64,000 nt of DNA from assembly GCF_024298965.1 (NCBI RefSeq), contig NZ_CP085193.1:8742001-8806000 (forward strand), in the 5' to 3' direction. Shown here in pieces: positions 1 to 13,913 of the stretch. Source of the stretch: Streptomyces rapamycinicus NRRL 5491. Lineage in GTDB: Bacteria > Actinomycetota > Actinomycetes > Streptomycetales > Streptomycetaceae. A model generated the notes under the pieces. That model saw only the letters and a program-made list of their open reading frames with translations, made no database searches and was not told where the DNA came from. Position 1 is the stretch's first letter. Each line of letters opens with the position of its first letter. Both the position numbers and the translations under genes were made by a program.

Positions 1-1
1 G

Positions 2-811
2 GTGAGTGTGCTCGACGAGATCATCGACGGAGTCCGTGCCGACCTCGCGGAGCGGCAGGCGCGCGTCGCCCTCGACGAGCTCAAGGAGCGGGCGGCCAAG
101 GCCCAGCCGGCGAAGGACGGTGTCGCCGCGCTCAAGGGCGACAGCGTCAAGGTGATCTGCGAGGTCAAGCGGTCCAGCCCCTCCAAGGGCGCGCTCGCCG
201 CGATCGCCGACCCCGCCGGGCTCGCCGCGGACTACGAGGCGGGTGGCGCGGCCGTGATCAGCGTGCTGACCGAGCAGCGGCGCTTCGGCGGATCGCTGGC
301 CGACCTGGAAGCCGTAAGGGCGAAGGTCGACATTCCGGTGCTCCGTAAGGACTTCATCGTCACCTCGTACCAGCTGTGGGAGGCGCGGGCGCACGGCGCC
401 GACGTCATCCTGCTGATCGTCGCCGCGCTGGAGCAGCAGGCGCTGGTCTCGCTCATCGAGCGGGCGGAGTCGATCGGGCTGACGCCCGTGGTCGAGGTGC
501 ACGACGAGGAGGAGACCGCCCGGGCGGTCGACGCCGGAGCCCGGGTGATCGGCGTCAATGCGCGTGACCTCAAGACCCTCCAGGTGGACCGCTCGAACTT
601 CGCCCGGATCGCACCGGAGATCCCGGACCACATCGTCAAGATCGCGGAGTCCGGGGTGCGCGGCCCGCACGACCTGATCGCCTATGCCAACGACGGCGCG
701 GACGCGGTGCTGGTCGGCGAGTCCCTGGTGACCGGGCGCGACCCCAAGGCCGCGGTGGCCGATCTGGTGGCGGCGGGCGCCCATCCGGCGCTGCGCCACG
801 GCCGGGACTGA
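2..811 (+). CDS. trpC: Indole-3-glycerol phosphate synthase
   Basis: Converts the carboxyphenylamino-deoxyribulose phosphate intermediate to indole-3-glycerol phosphate, the step before tryptophan synthase; cytosolic. The 269-residue protein has the normal length for a monofunctional TrpC. Family motifs are visible in order: the E54-V-K56-R-S-S-P-S strand carrying catalytic Glu and Lys, LRKDFIV around 114-120 with the second catalytic Lys, GVNARDLKT near 185, and AESGV near 215 on the phosphate-binding side of the barrel. The start is a GTG at the second base of the window, so its ribosome binding site and any promoter lie outside. It heads a collinear trpC-trpM-trpB-trpA run on this strand. 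Confidence 0.97.
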   Translation: MSVLDEIIDGVRADLAERQARVALDELKERAAKAQPAKDGVAALKGDSVKVICEVKRSSPSKGALAAIADPAGLAADYEAGGAAVISVLTEQRRFGGSLADLEAVRAKVDIPVLRKDFIVTSYQLWEARAHGADVILLIVAALEQQALVSLIERAESIGLTPVVEVHDEEETARAVDAGARVIGVNARDLKTLQVDRSNFARIAPEIPDHIVKIAESGVRGPHDLIAYANDGADAVLVGESLVTGRDPKAAVADLVAAGAHPALRHGRD

Positions 812-834
812 CGACGGGGCGGGATCGGCGGACC

Positions 835-987
835 ATGGAGACGTACGCGCGCCTGGCACGGGGCTGTCGGCCCCGGGGCTGCCGCGCGCCCGCGAGGCGG
901 GTGCGGGGGCGGCGCGTGCGCTACCACATCGGATGCGAGCCGGGGCAGATCAACGGGCGGCGATGGCGCCGGGCGGCGGCGCGCTGA
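835..987 (+). CDS. trpM: TrpM-type small protein (tryptophan biosynthesis modulator)
   Basis: A 50-residue ORF between trpC and trpB, starting at ATG 835 and ending TGA 985-987. It is very arginine-rich (about 17 Arg), with three Cys and a C-terminal block YHIGCEPGQINGRRWRR. Streptomycetes carry a short conserved ORF at exactly this position, called trpX or trpM; in S. coelicolor it has been described as a modulator of tryptophan biosynthesis rather than an enzyme. Position, size and the basic Cys-containing composition support that identity; the recognition is from memory of the family. It sits 23 nt after trpC and 69 nt before trpB and is probably co-transcribed with both. How it acts cannot be read from the sequence. 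Confidence 0.8.
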   Translation: METYARLARGCRPRGCRAPARRVRGRRVRYHIGCEPGQINGRRWRRAAAR

Positions 988-1056
988 GCGCACGCCGCAC
1001 GCCTGCCATCCATCCCACCTGTCGCGGGGCGCTGCCCCGATCGAGGAGTACGTCGC

Positions 1057-2300
<1,244 letters not shown>

Positions 2301-2304
<4 letters not shown>

Positions 2305-3122
2305 TGGCCGGGAACCTGGAGCTGCTGGGGTCCGTCCTGGCGGGCGCCAAGGACGAGGGGCGCGCCGCGCTCGTCGGCTATCTGCCCGCCGGTTTCCCCA
2401 CCATCGACGGCGCGGTGGACGCGATGACCGCCATGATCGAGGGCGGCTGCGACATCGTCGAGGTCGGGCTGCCGCACAGCGATCCGGTGCTCGACGGGCC
2501 GGTGATCCAGACCGCCGACGACATCGCGCTGCGCAACGGGGTCCGGATCCGCGATGTGATCCGCACGGTGGGGGAGGCGCACGCCCGTACCGGCGCCCCG
2601 ATCCTGTGCATGACGTACTGGAACCCCGTGGACCGGTACGGCGCCGAGCGGTTCGCCGCCGATCTCGCCGAGGCGGGCGGCGCGGGCTGCATCCTGCCCG
2701 ATCTGCCGGTCGAGGAGTCGGAGATCTGGCGGAAGGCCGCCGAGCAGCACGGTCTGGCGACCGTGTTCGTGGTCGCGCCCAGCAGCCGTGATGAGCGGCT
2801 GGCGAAGATCACGGCGGCGGGCAGCGGTTTCGTCTACGCGGCGTCCCTGATGGGCGTCACCGGAACGAGGGAATCGGTGGGCCAGGAGGCGCGCGCTCTG
2901 GTGGAGCGCACCCGCGCCACCACCTCGCTCCCGGTGTGTGTGGGCCTCGGCGTCTCCAATGCCACCCAGGCGGCGGAGGTCGCGGCGTTCGCCGACGGGG
3001 TCATCGTGGGCTCGGCCTTCGTCAAGCGGCTGCTGGACGCCGGGGGTGACACCGAGGCCGGTCTGGCGGGGCTGCGCGAGCTCGCGGGTGAGCTGGCGGA
3101 GGGCGTCCGCACCGCCCGTTAG
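2301..3122 (+). CDS. trpA: Tryptophan synthase alpha subunit
   Basis: Cleaves indole-3-glycerol phosphate to indole and glyceraldehyde 3-phosphate and passes indole to TrpB. The 273-residue TIM-barrel has the catalytic Glu in [12 protein letters not shown] (E54) and the catalytic Asp in VLDGPVIQ (D65). Two starts are possible: GTG 2301, which overlaps the trpB stop by 4 nt, or ATG 2304, which overlaps by 1 nt. Both give essentially the same protein. It is the last tryptophan gene here; the next gene is 72 nt downstream and unrelated in function. Confidence 0.97.
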
Positions 3123-3194
3123 AGGGTCGCTCGTTCGAGGGAACAACGGGGCGGAGAAGCTCAGCGGTGCTCCTCCGCCTCGTTAGGCGAGGGC

Positions 3195-4013
3195 GTGAGC
3201 CAGAGAAACCGTGAGGGAAAGCGCGGCGCCCGAGAGCGCCTGCGGGAACAGCGCGAGCGGGACCGGGCGCGTGCGAAGCGTAAGCGGACGCTGGGCGTCC
3301 TGGGGGCGGTGGTGGCCGTCCTCGGCGCGGCGGTGGGCGTGGGCGTCTTCGCGTCCAGGACCGACGACGACTCGGGGAAGTCGGGCAGCGCCCTGGTGCC
3401 GCCGCGCGGAGCCGTCGGCAAGGGACGTCTGGTGATCCCCTCGGGGAAGTCGGAGAAGGCCGGGCAGGAGGGGAAGGCGGGGAAGACGGGCCCGGTGACC
3501 CTGACGGTCTACGAGGACTTCCGCTGCCCGGGGTGCAAGCAGTTCGAGGACGTCTTCCGCAAGACCGTCCACGAGCTCCAGGACAGCGGCCGGATGAGGG
3601 TCGAGTACCACCTGGTGACGATCATCGACGGCAACCTCGGCGGCACCGGTTCGGTCCGCGCCGCGAACGCGGCGGCCTGCGCCCAGGACAAGGACCCCGC
3701 GAAGTTCCGGGCGTACCACGATGTGCTCTACCGCCATCAGCCCCAGGAGACCCGGGACACCTACGCCGACAACGGCAGGCTGATCAAGCTCGCGGACCAG
3801 GTCCCCGGGCTGGTCACGCCCGCCTTCCGGCGTTGCGTCGAGGACGGCCGGCACGACGCCTGGGTGCGCAAGTCCAACGACGTCTTCGCCCACTCCGGCT
3901 ACGCCTCCACGCCGACCGTGCTGCTGGACGGGAAGTCGATCTACGGCGACCCCAAGAAGCCGCTGAGTCCCAACAAGCTCAAGCACATGGTCCTCGCGGC
4001 GGCCCGCGACTGA
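3195..4013 (+). CDS. Membrane-anchored DsbA-like thioredoxin-fold protein
   Basis: The 272-residue protein begins with a strongly basic cytosolic stretch (about residues 1-31, rich in Arg and Glu), then one hydrophobic segment around 33-53 acting as signal anchor, then a Lys/Gly-rich linker. The exported domain starts near residue 95 with TVYEDFRCPGCKQFE, the CxxC redox site of DsbA/DSBA-like thioredoxins, followed by a helical insertion and a cis-Pro segment STPTVLLDGK near 245. This fits a periplasm-facing thiol-disulfide oxidoreductase of the type found as 'thioredoxin domain-containing protein' in actinobacteria. Its substrate is unknown. GTG 3195 follows GTTAGGCGAGGGC, a weak ribosome binding site. 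It lies between trpA and lgt, and may be co-transcribed with lgt. Confidence 0.88.
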   Translation: MSQRNREGKRGARERLREQRERDRARAKRKRTLGVLGAVVAVLGAAVGVGVFASRTDDDSGKSGSALVPPRGAVGKGRLVIPSGKSEKAGQEGKAGKTGPVTLTVYEDFRCPGCKQFEDVFRKTVHELQDSGRMRVEYHLVTIIDGNLGGTGSVRAANAAACAQDKDPAKFRAYHDVLYRHQPQETRDTYADNGRLIKLADQVPGLVTPAFRRCVEDGRHDAWVRKSNDVFAHSGYASTPTVLLDGKSIYGDPKKPLSPNKLKHMVLAAARD

Positions 4014-4083
4014 TCCTTGTTACGCAGCCGTTGCCGGGTGGGTTGCCGCATCGCCCGCCCGGCACGGTAGCGTCGGTCCTGTC

Positions 4084-5076
4084 ATGGACCTCCTCGCTTA
4101 TATTCCCAGCCCGTCGTCCGGCGTGATCTATCTCGGTCCGGTCCCGCTGCGCGGCTATGCGTTCTGCATCATCATCGGCGTCTTCGTCGCGGTCTGGTAC
4201 GGCGGGCGGCGCTGGGTCGCCCGTGGCGGCCGGGTCGGCACCGTCGCCGACATCGCCGTCTGGGCGGTGCCCTTCGGCTTGGTCGGCGGCCGCCTCTACC
4301 ACGTCATCACCGACTACGAGCTGTACTTCACCGACGGCCGTGACTGGGTGGACGCCTTCAAGATCTGGCAGGGCGGCCTGGGGATCTGGGGGGCCATCGC
4401 GCTGGGCGCGCTCGGCGCCTGGATCGGCTGCCGCCGCCGGGGGATTCCGCTTCCGGCGTACGCCGACGCCATCGCCCCCGGAATCGCCTTCGCCCAGGCC
4501 ATCGGGCGCTGGGGCAACTGGTTCAACCAGGAGCTGTACGGCAAGGCCACCACGCTGCCCTGGGCGCTGAAGATCGACGGCGACGCCGACGCGGGCCGGG
4601 TGGCCGGCACGTACCACCCGACCTTCCTGTACGAGTCGCTGTGGTGCGTCGGCGTGGCGCTGCTGGTGATCTGGGCGGACCGCCGCTACAAGCTGGGGCA
4701 TGGGCGGGCGTTTGCCCTCTACGTCGCGGCGTACACCGTGGGCCGCTTCTGGATCGAGTACCTCCGGGTGGACGACGCCCACCATGTGCTGGGGCTGCGG
4801 CTCAACAACTGGACGTCCGTCGTGGTCTTCCTGGCCGCGGTGGCCTATCTGGTGGTCTCCGCGAAGCGGTCCCCGGGCCGCGAGGAGGTCGTGGAACCGG
4901 CCGCGGTCGAGGACGGCGCGGCCCCGGCCACCGGCACGAGCGGCGACGCCCCGGCCGGGAGCGCGGCCAAGAGCGGCGACACTCCGGCCAAGAGCGACGG
5001 CAGTCCAGCCAAGAGCGACGGTGCGGACGAGGCCGGTGCGGTGGCCGCCGAGGCGGAGCCCACCAAGAATCCCTGA
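4084..5076 (+). CDS. lgt: Prolipoprotein diacylglyceryl transferase
   Basis: Integral membrane enzyme that transfers diacylglycerol from phosphatidylglycerol to the lipobox cysteine of prolipoproteins, the first step of lipoprotein maturation. The Lgt signature GRWGNWFNQELYG is present near residue 140, followed by HPTFLYES near 178, and about seven hydrophobic segments. Length is 330 residues; the last 60 or so are a low-complexity Ala/Ser/Lys/Asp tail with repeated AKSGD/AKSDG units that extends beyond the conserved fold, common in actinobacterial Lgt. Clients in this window would include LivK and the lipoprotein at 40657-41241. A clear hairpin terminator follows. Confidence 0.97.
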   Translation: MDLLAYIPSPSSGVIYLGPVPLRGYAFCIIIGVFVAVWYGGRRWVARGGRVGTVADIAVWAVPFGLVGGRLYHVITDYELYFTDGRDWVDAFKIWQGGLGIWGAIALGALGAWIGCRRRGIPLPAYADAIAPGIAFAQAIGRWGNWFNQELYGKATTLPWALKIDGDADAGRVAGTYHPTFLYESLWCVGVALLVIWADRRYKLGHGRAFALYVAAYTVGRFWIEYLRVDDAHHVLGLRLNNWTSVVVFLAAVAYLVVSAKRSPGREEVVEPAAVEDGAAPATGTSGDAPAGSAAKSGDTPAKSDGSPAKSDGADEAGAVAAEAEPTKNP

Positions 5077-5098
5077 CGCGCGCCGATATGCGTCCATC

Positions 5099-5130
5099 GG
5101 GCCGCCTGACCCCTCGGGGTTTGGCGGCCC
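5099..5130 (+). terminator. Hairpin terminator after lgt
   Basis: GGGCCGCC (5099-5106) pairs with GGCGGCCC (5123-5130), and inside it ACCCC pairs with GGGGT around a 2-nt centre. The hairpin is followed by TTCTGCGTTT. It lies 22 nt after the lgt stop codon. Confidence 0.8.
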
Positions 5131-5151
5131 TTCTGCGTTTACGCAGGTCAG

Positions 5152-5173
5152 CGAGGTAAGTTCGGCCTTCCTT
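5152..5173 (+). promoter_or_regulatory. Possible DmdR/IdeR-type iron box upstream of the VIT-family gene
   Basis: AGGTAAG (5154-5160) and CTTCCTT (5167-5173) form an imperfect dyad with 6 nt between. The 16 bases from 5154 match the mycobacterial/streptomycete iron-box pattern AGGCAAGGCTAGCCTT at 11 positions. It sits about 95 nt upstream of a gene for a metal transporter, where DtxR-family control would make sense. The match is by eye and weak. Confidence 0.35.
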
Positions 5174-5264
5174 GCTGGCGGAGCGGGGGAATTCGTGCGT
5201 ACCTTCGAACCGTTGGGGTGAGGGCCGCATCGCCACACCCTTCTCGAAGGGAGCACATCTTCAT

Positions 5265-5996
5265 ATGTCCGTCATTGACAGTGCTGAGTCACCGCACATC
5301 GCCCACCGCGACAACCACACCCACCGTGATGTGAACGGCGGCTGGCTGCGCCCCGCCGTCTTCGGCGCCATGGACGGACTGGTCTCCAACCTCGCGCTGA
5401 TGACCGGTGTGGCCGGTGGCGCCGTGGACCGGCAGACCATCGTGATCACCGGTCTCGCGGGCCTCGCGGCCGGTGCCTTCTCGATGGCCGCCGGTGAGTA
5501 CACCTCCGTCGCCTCCCAGCGCGATCTGGTCCAGGCCGAGCTGGAGGTGGAGCGGCGCGAGCTGCGCAAGCACCCGGTGGACGAGCTGGAGGAGCTGGCC
5601 GCGCTCTACGAGTCGCGCGGGGTGGAGCCGGCCCTGGCCCGTGAGGTGGCCGAGCAGCTCTCCCGCGACCCCGAGCAGGCGCTGGAGATACACGCCCGCG
5701 AGGAGCTGGGCGTGGACCCGGACGATCTGCCGTCGCCGCTGGTCGCGGCGGTGTCCTCGTTCGGCTCCTTCGCGCTGGGCGCGCTGCTGCCGGTGCTGCC
5801 GTATCTGCTGGGCGCCTCGGCGCTGTGGCCGGCCCTGGTGCTGGCGCTGATCGGGCTCTTCGGCTGCGGTGCGGTGGTGGCGCGGGTGACCGCCCGTAAC
5901 TGGTGGTACAGCGGGCTGCGGCAGCTGGCGCTGGGCGGCGCGGCGGCGGGTGTGACCTATGCCCTGGGCGCTTTCTTCGGAACGGCCGTAGGATGA
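5265..5996 (+). CDS. VIT1/CCC1-family metal transporter
   Basis: Membrane protein of the vacuolar-iron-transporter family, which moves Fe2+ or Mn2+ out of the cytosol. The 243-residue protein has the family's first-helix motif FGAMDGLVSNLALMTGVAGG near 35-54, the AGEYTSVASQRDLV segment near 85-98, a charged cytosolic helical region (about 98-155, rich in Glu/Arg) corresponding to the metal-binding domain, and three C-terminal hydrophobic segments. ATG 5265 is preferred over an upstream in-frame start at 5172 because GAAGGGAG lies 12-19 nt before it and the conserved sequence starts soon after. It is monocistronic, between the lgt terminator and the gltB regulatory region. Confidence 0.92.
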   Translation: MSVIDSAESPHIAHRDNHTHRDVNGGWLRPAVFGAMDGLVSNLALMTGVAGGAVDRQTIVITGLAGLAAGAFSMAAGEYTSVASQRDLVQAELEVERRELRKHPVDELEELAALYESRGVEPALAREVAEQLSRDPEQALEIHAREELGVDPDDLPSPLVAAVSSFGSFALGALLPVLPYLLGASALWPALVLALIGLFGCGAVVARVTARNWWYSGLRQLALGGAAAGVTYALGAFFGTAVG

Positions 5997-6026
5997 CAGT
6001 CATACGGCGAGCCGCATAATCACGCC

Positions 6027-6053
6027 GTTACTCCTCGGTTTCGATCCTTTTAC
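6027..6053 (-). promoter_or_regulatory. Putative GlnR operator upstream of gltBD
   Basis: Read on the minus strand this is GTAAA-N6-GAAAC-N6-GTAAC, three half-sites in the 11-bp spacing of the streptomycete GlnR box (gTnAC-N6-GaAAC repeated); a fourth half-site is not recognisable. It lies 31 nt after the VIT-family stop and 244 nt before the chosen gltB start, in a 300-bp gene-free gap. GlnR control of glutamate synthase would be consistent with its nitrogen role. Also in this gap, GCCC-AAGCGCTT-GGGC (6066-6082) is a small dyad of unknown meaning. Confidence 0.5.
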
Positions 6054-6296
6054 GGGCGGGCATAAGCCCGAAGCGCTTGGGCAGTGTCGCCCGATCCGCG
6101 CCATGGCGACGCCGGTCGCCCCATCCCCAATGCCCGTACTGCCTCACCTCACCCCACCCCTGGGGTGTCCGCATGATGGAACGGAATTTCCGCTTCCCGA
6201 GATGCACTCCATCATGTAACCTGCACGAAATTCTCGCGGAGGGCCAACGTCGTCCCTCGGCACACGCAAAATGCCATGACGACGACGGGAGAGCCG

Positions 6297-10839
<4,543 letters not shown>

Positions 10840-10847
<8 letters not shown>

Positions 10848-12300
10848 CCCCAAGGGCTTCCTGAGCACTGACCGCGAGGTCGCCGAGACCCGTCCGGTGG
10901 ACGAGCGCGTCAAGGACTGGAACGAGGTCTACGTCCCCGGCTCGCTGCTGCCGATCATCAGCAAGCAGGCCGGCCGGTGCATGGACTGCGGCATCCCGTT
11001 CTGCCACAACGGCTGTCCGCTCGGAAACCTCATCCCCGAGTGGAACGACTACGCCTACCGGGAGGACTGGCGCGAGGCCAGCGAGCGGCTGCACGCGACC
11101 AACAACTTCCCGGAGTTCACCGGGCGGCTGTGCCCCGCCCCGTGCGAGTCGGCGTGCGTCCTCGGCATCAACCAGCCGGCGGTGACCATCAAGAACGTCG
11201 AGGTCACCATCATCGACAAGGCCTGGGACTCCGGTGACGTCACCCCGCAGCCGCCCGAGCGGCTCAGCGGCAAGACCGTCGCCGTCATCGGCTCGGGCCC
11301 GGCGGGCCTGGCCGCCGCCCAGCAGCTCACCCGCGCCGGGCACACGGTCGCCGTCTACGAGCGGGCCGACCGCATCGGCGGACTGCTGCGCTACGGCATC
11401 CCCGAGTTCAAGATGGAGAAGCGGCACATCAACCGCCGCATCGAGCAGATGCGCGCGGAGGGCACCAAGTTCCGCACCGAGACCGAGATCGGCCGCGACA
11501 TCGACGCCGCCAAGCTGCGCAAGCGGTACGACGCCGTGGTCATCGCGGCCGGCGCCACCACCTCGCGCGACCTGCCGGCCCCGGGCCGGGAGCTGAACGG
11601 CATCCACTTCGCGATGGAGTACCTGCCGCTCGCCAACAAGGTGCAGGAGGGCGACCTCACCACGTCCCCCATCACCGCCGAGGGCAAGCACGTCGTGGTC
11701 ATCGGCGGCGGTGACACCGGCGCGGACTGCGTCGGCACCGCCCACCGGCAGGGCGCCGCCTCCGTCACCCAGCTGGAGATCATGCCCCGGCCGGGCGAGG
11801 AGCGGCACGCGGGCCAGCCCTGGCCCACCTTCCCGATGCTCTACAAGGTCACCTCGGCGCACGAGGAGGGCGGCGAGCGGATCTACTCCGTCTCCACCAC
11901 CCACTTCGAGGGCGACGAGGACGGCAACGTCCAGTGGCTGCACCTGATCGAGGTGGAGTTCAAGGACGGCAAGCTGGAGCAGAAGCCGGGCACCGAGCGG
12001 AAGATCCCGGCCCAGCTGGTCACCCTCGCCATGGGCTTCACCGGTACCGACCAGAAGAACGGCCTGGTCGAGCAGTTCGGCCTGGAGCTGGACGAGCGCG
12101 GCAACATCGCGCGCGATGCCTCCTTCGCCACCAATGTGCCGGGTGTCTTCGTGGCCGGTGACGCGGGCCGCGGCCAGTCGCTGATCGTCTGGGCCATCGC
12201 CGAGGGCCGCTCCGCGGCGCGCGGGGTGGACCGCTATCTGGCCGGGGCCAGCGAGCTGCCCGCCCCGATCCGCCCCACCGACCGGGCCCTCATGGTCTGA
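10840..12300 (+). CDS. gltD: Glutamate synthase small subunit
   Basis: FAD/NADPH subunit that feeds electrons to GltB. The N-terminal domain has the two Cys clusters for 4Fe-4S centres, [17 protein letters not shown] (about 47-63) and [13 protein letters not shown] (about 98-110). Two Rossmann motifs follow: [10 protein letters not shown] (FAD, near 152) and GGGDTGADC (NADPH, near 290). [19 protein letters not shown] near the end closes the FAD site. Length is 486 residues, normal. ATG 10840 overlaps the gltB end, so the subunits are translationally coupled. A strong hairpin 57 nt downstream ends the operon. Confidence 0.98.
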
Positions 12301-12356
12301 CCCGGTCTCCCGGCTTTCCCGGATCTCCGCCCGTACAACGGCGTACGGACCGGCCG

Positions 12357-12396
12357 CGCGGCGCCTTCCCCCTCCCGACCGGGGGAAGGCGCCGCG
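12357..12396 (+). terminator. Terminator hairpin after gltD
   Basis: A perfect 16-bp stem, 12357-12372 with 12381-12396 (arms CGCGGCGCCTTCCCCC and its complement), around an 8-nt loop. There is no U tract, as is usual in Streptomyces. Confidence 0.8.
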
Positions 12397-12425
12397 TGGC
12401 GTTTGGGCTGACGTCCTCCCGGACC

Positions 12426-12490
12426 GGCTGACCAGGCCGGCTGACCAGGCCGACTGACCAGGTTGGCCGAACAGACCGGCTGACCAGGTC
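12426..12490 (+). repeat. Five tandem 13-bp imperfect repeats
   Basis: Units start at 12426, 12439, 12452, 12465 and 12478, consensus GGCTGACCAGGCC. The first two are identical; the fourth is the most diverged. The array ends directly against the TTGACA of the next operon's candidate promoter, and a sixth partial unit (GGTTGAC) overlaps it. Function unknown. Confidence 0.85.
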
Positions 12491-12492
12491 GG

Positions 12493-12541
12493 TTGACATT
12501 CCCTTGGGCGCACTACACCATCATTCCACTAACTGATTAGT
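12493..12541 (+). promoter_or_regulatory. Candidate promoter and YtrA/GntR-type operator
   Basis: TTGACA at 12493-12498 is a consensus -35 box; CACCAT at 12516-12521, 17 nt later, is a weak -10. Just downstream, ACTAA (12528-12532) and TTAGT (12537-12541) form a perfect dyad around CTGA, 20 nt before the regulator's start codon. An operator downstream of its own promoter fits autorepression by the GntR-family protein. Confidence 0.55.
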
Positions 12542-12561
12542 GAAAGGGTGGTGGAGGGCGG

Positions 12562-12984
12562 ATGGTCGAATACCGCATCGACCGGCGCAGCGGCATCGCC
12601 ACCTATCTGCAGATCGTCCAGCAGACCAAGCAGGCGCTCCGCCTCGGCCTGCTGGAACCCGGGGACCGGCTGCCCACGGCCAAGGAGGTCGTCGCGGCCA
12701 CCGCCATCAACCCCAACACCGTCCTGAAGGCGTACCGCGAGCTGGAGCGCGAAGGGCTGGTCGAGCCCCGGCCGGGGCTCGGCACCTTCGTCCGCCGGTC
12801 GCTGGCCCGGCCCGGCGCCGCCGCGGACTCACCGCTGCGCGCGGAGCTCGCCGACTGGACCGACCGGGCCCGCGCCGCCGGGCTCGACCGCGAGGACGTG
12901 ACGGCGCTGGTGGCCTCGGTCCTCGAAGAGCGCTTCGGCGAGACCGCCGCCCCCGGCGAGCGTGGACACGAGGAGAACGGGTGA
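12562..12984 (+). CDS. GntR-family transcriptional regulator, YtrA type
   Basis: A 140-residue regulator with the winged-helix GntR DNA-binding domain in the first 75 residues (SGIATYLQIVQQTKQALRLG, then PTAKEVVAATAINPNTVLKAYRELEREGLV) and only a short helical C-terminal tail. The short effector region is typical of the YtrA subfamily, whose members usually repress an adjacent ABC exporter operon. That matches the context: it overlaps an ABC ATPase gene by 4 nt (GTGA), which in turn overlaps a permease gene by 4 nt. The likely inducer in this family is cell-envelope stress or an antibiotic; nothing in this sequence identifies it. Confidence 0.9.
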   Translation: MVEYRIDRRSGIATYLQIVQQTKQALRLGLLEPGDRLPTAKEVVAATAINPNTVLKAYRELEREGLVEPRPGLGTFVRRSLARPGAAADSPLRAELADWTDRARAAGLDREDVTALVASVLEERFGETAAPGERGHEENG

Positions 12985-13913
12985 CCGACGACATCGACGC
13001 GGCCGACGCACTGGAGGCGTCCGGGCTGGGCAGGAAGTACCGACGCGGCTGGGCCGTCAGAGACGTCGCCTTCCGGCTGCCCGCCGGGCGGATCTGCGCG
13101 CTGGTGGGCCCCAACGGCTCCGGCAAGAGCACCCTGCTGTCGCTCGCCGCCGGACTGCTGACCCCGACCACCGGCATCCTGCGGGTCTTCGGCCGGCCCG
13201 CCTCCGACCCCGGCACCCGCGAGCGCATCGCCTTCGTCGCCCAGGACAAGCCGCTCTACCCGCGCTTCTCCGTGGCCGACACCCTGCGCCTGGGCCGGGA
13301 GCTCAACCCCCGCTGGGACCAGAGCGCCGCCGAACGGGTGGTGGCGGAGGCCGATGTGCCGCTGTCCGCCCGTGTCGGCTCGCTCTCCGGCGGCCAGCGC
13401 ACCTGTGTGGCCCTCGCCCTCGCCCTCGGCAAACGCGCCGATCTGCTGTTCCTGGACGAGCCGATGGCCGATCAGGACCCACTGCGCCGCCGCCGGATGA
13501 TGGGTGCCCTGATGGCCGAGGCCGCCGAGCGCGGCACCGGCGTGGTCATCTCCACCCATGTGCTCGCCGAACTCGACGGCGTCTGTGACTACCTGCTGCT
13601 GATGGGCGGCGGCCGGATCCGCCTGGCGGGCGGGACGGACGCCCTCCAGGCCGCCCACCGCCTGGTCACCGGCCCGAGCGCGCCCGGTGGCGGAACACCG
13701 GAGGCGCTCGCCCGCCACACCGTGGTCGAGACCCGTACGACGGGCCGTCAGCTCACCGCGCTGATACGCCCGGAGGGCACCCCGGCCGGGGACGGCTGGA
13801 TCGTCACCGAACCCTCCCTCGAGGATGTCCTGCTCGGCTATCTGGGCGCGCCCGACGCCCCGCCGATGTTCACGGCCGAAGCGCGGGCGACCGTTACGGA
13901 GGTGGGGGCATGA
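12981..13913 (+). CDS. ABC transporter ATP-binding protein
   Basis: Cytosolic ATPase of a two-component exporter. Over 310 residues it has Walker A VGPNGSGKSTLLSLAAG near 44-60, a Q-loop FVAQDKPLY near 90, signature LSGGQRT near 138-144, Walker B DLLFLDEPMAD near 157-167 and a switch His in ISTHV near 195. The C-terminal ~80 residues form an extra domain typical of drug or bacteriocin exporter ATPases. GTG 12981 overlaps the regulator stop codon. The permease follows with an ATGA overlap, so the three genes form one operon. Confidence 0.94.
   Translation: MTDDIDAADALEASGLGRKYRRGWAVRDVAFRLPAGRICALVGPNGSGKSTLLSLAAGLLTPTTGILRVFGRPASDPGTRERIAFVAQDKPLYPRFSVADTLRLGRELNPRWDQSAAERVVAEADVPLSARVGSLSGGQRTCVALALALGKRADLLFLDEPMADQDPLRRRRMMGALMAEAAERGTGVVISTHVLAELDGVCDYLLLMGGGRIRLAGGTDALQAAHRLVTGPSAPGGGTPEALARHTVVETRTTGRQLTALIRPEGTPAGDGWIVTEPSLEDVLLGYLGAPDAPPMFTAEARATVTEVGA

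Noticed and set aside
12426..12490. Short tandem repeats resembling a CRISPR
   Set aside because: 13-bp units without spacers, and no cas genes in the window.
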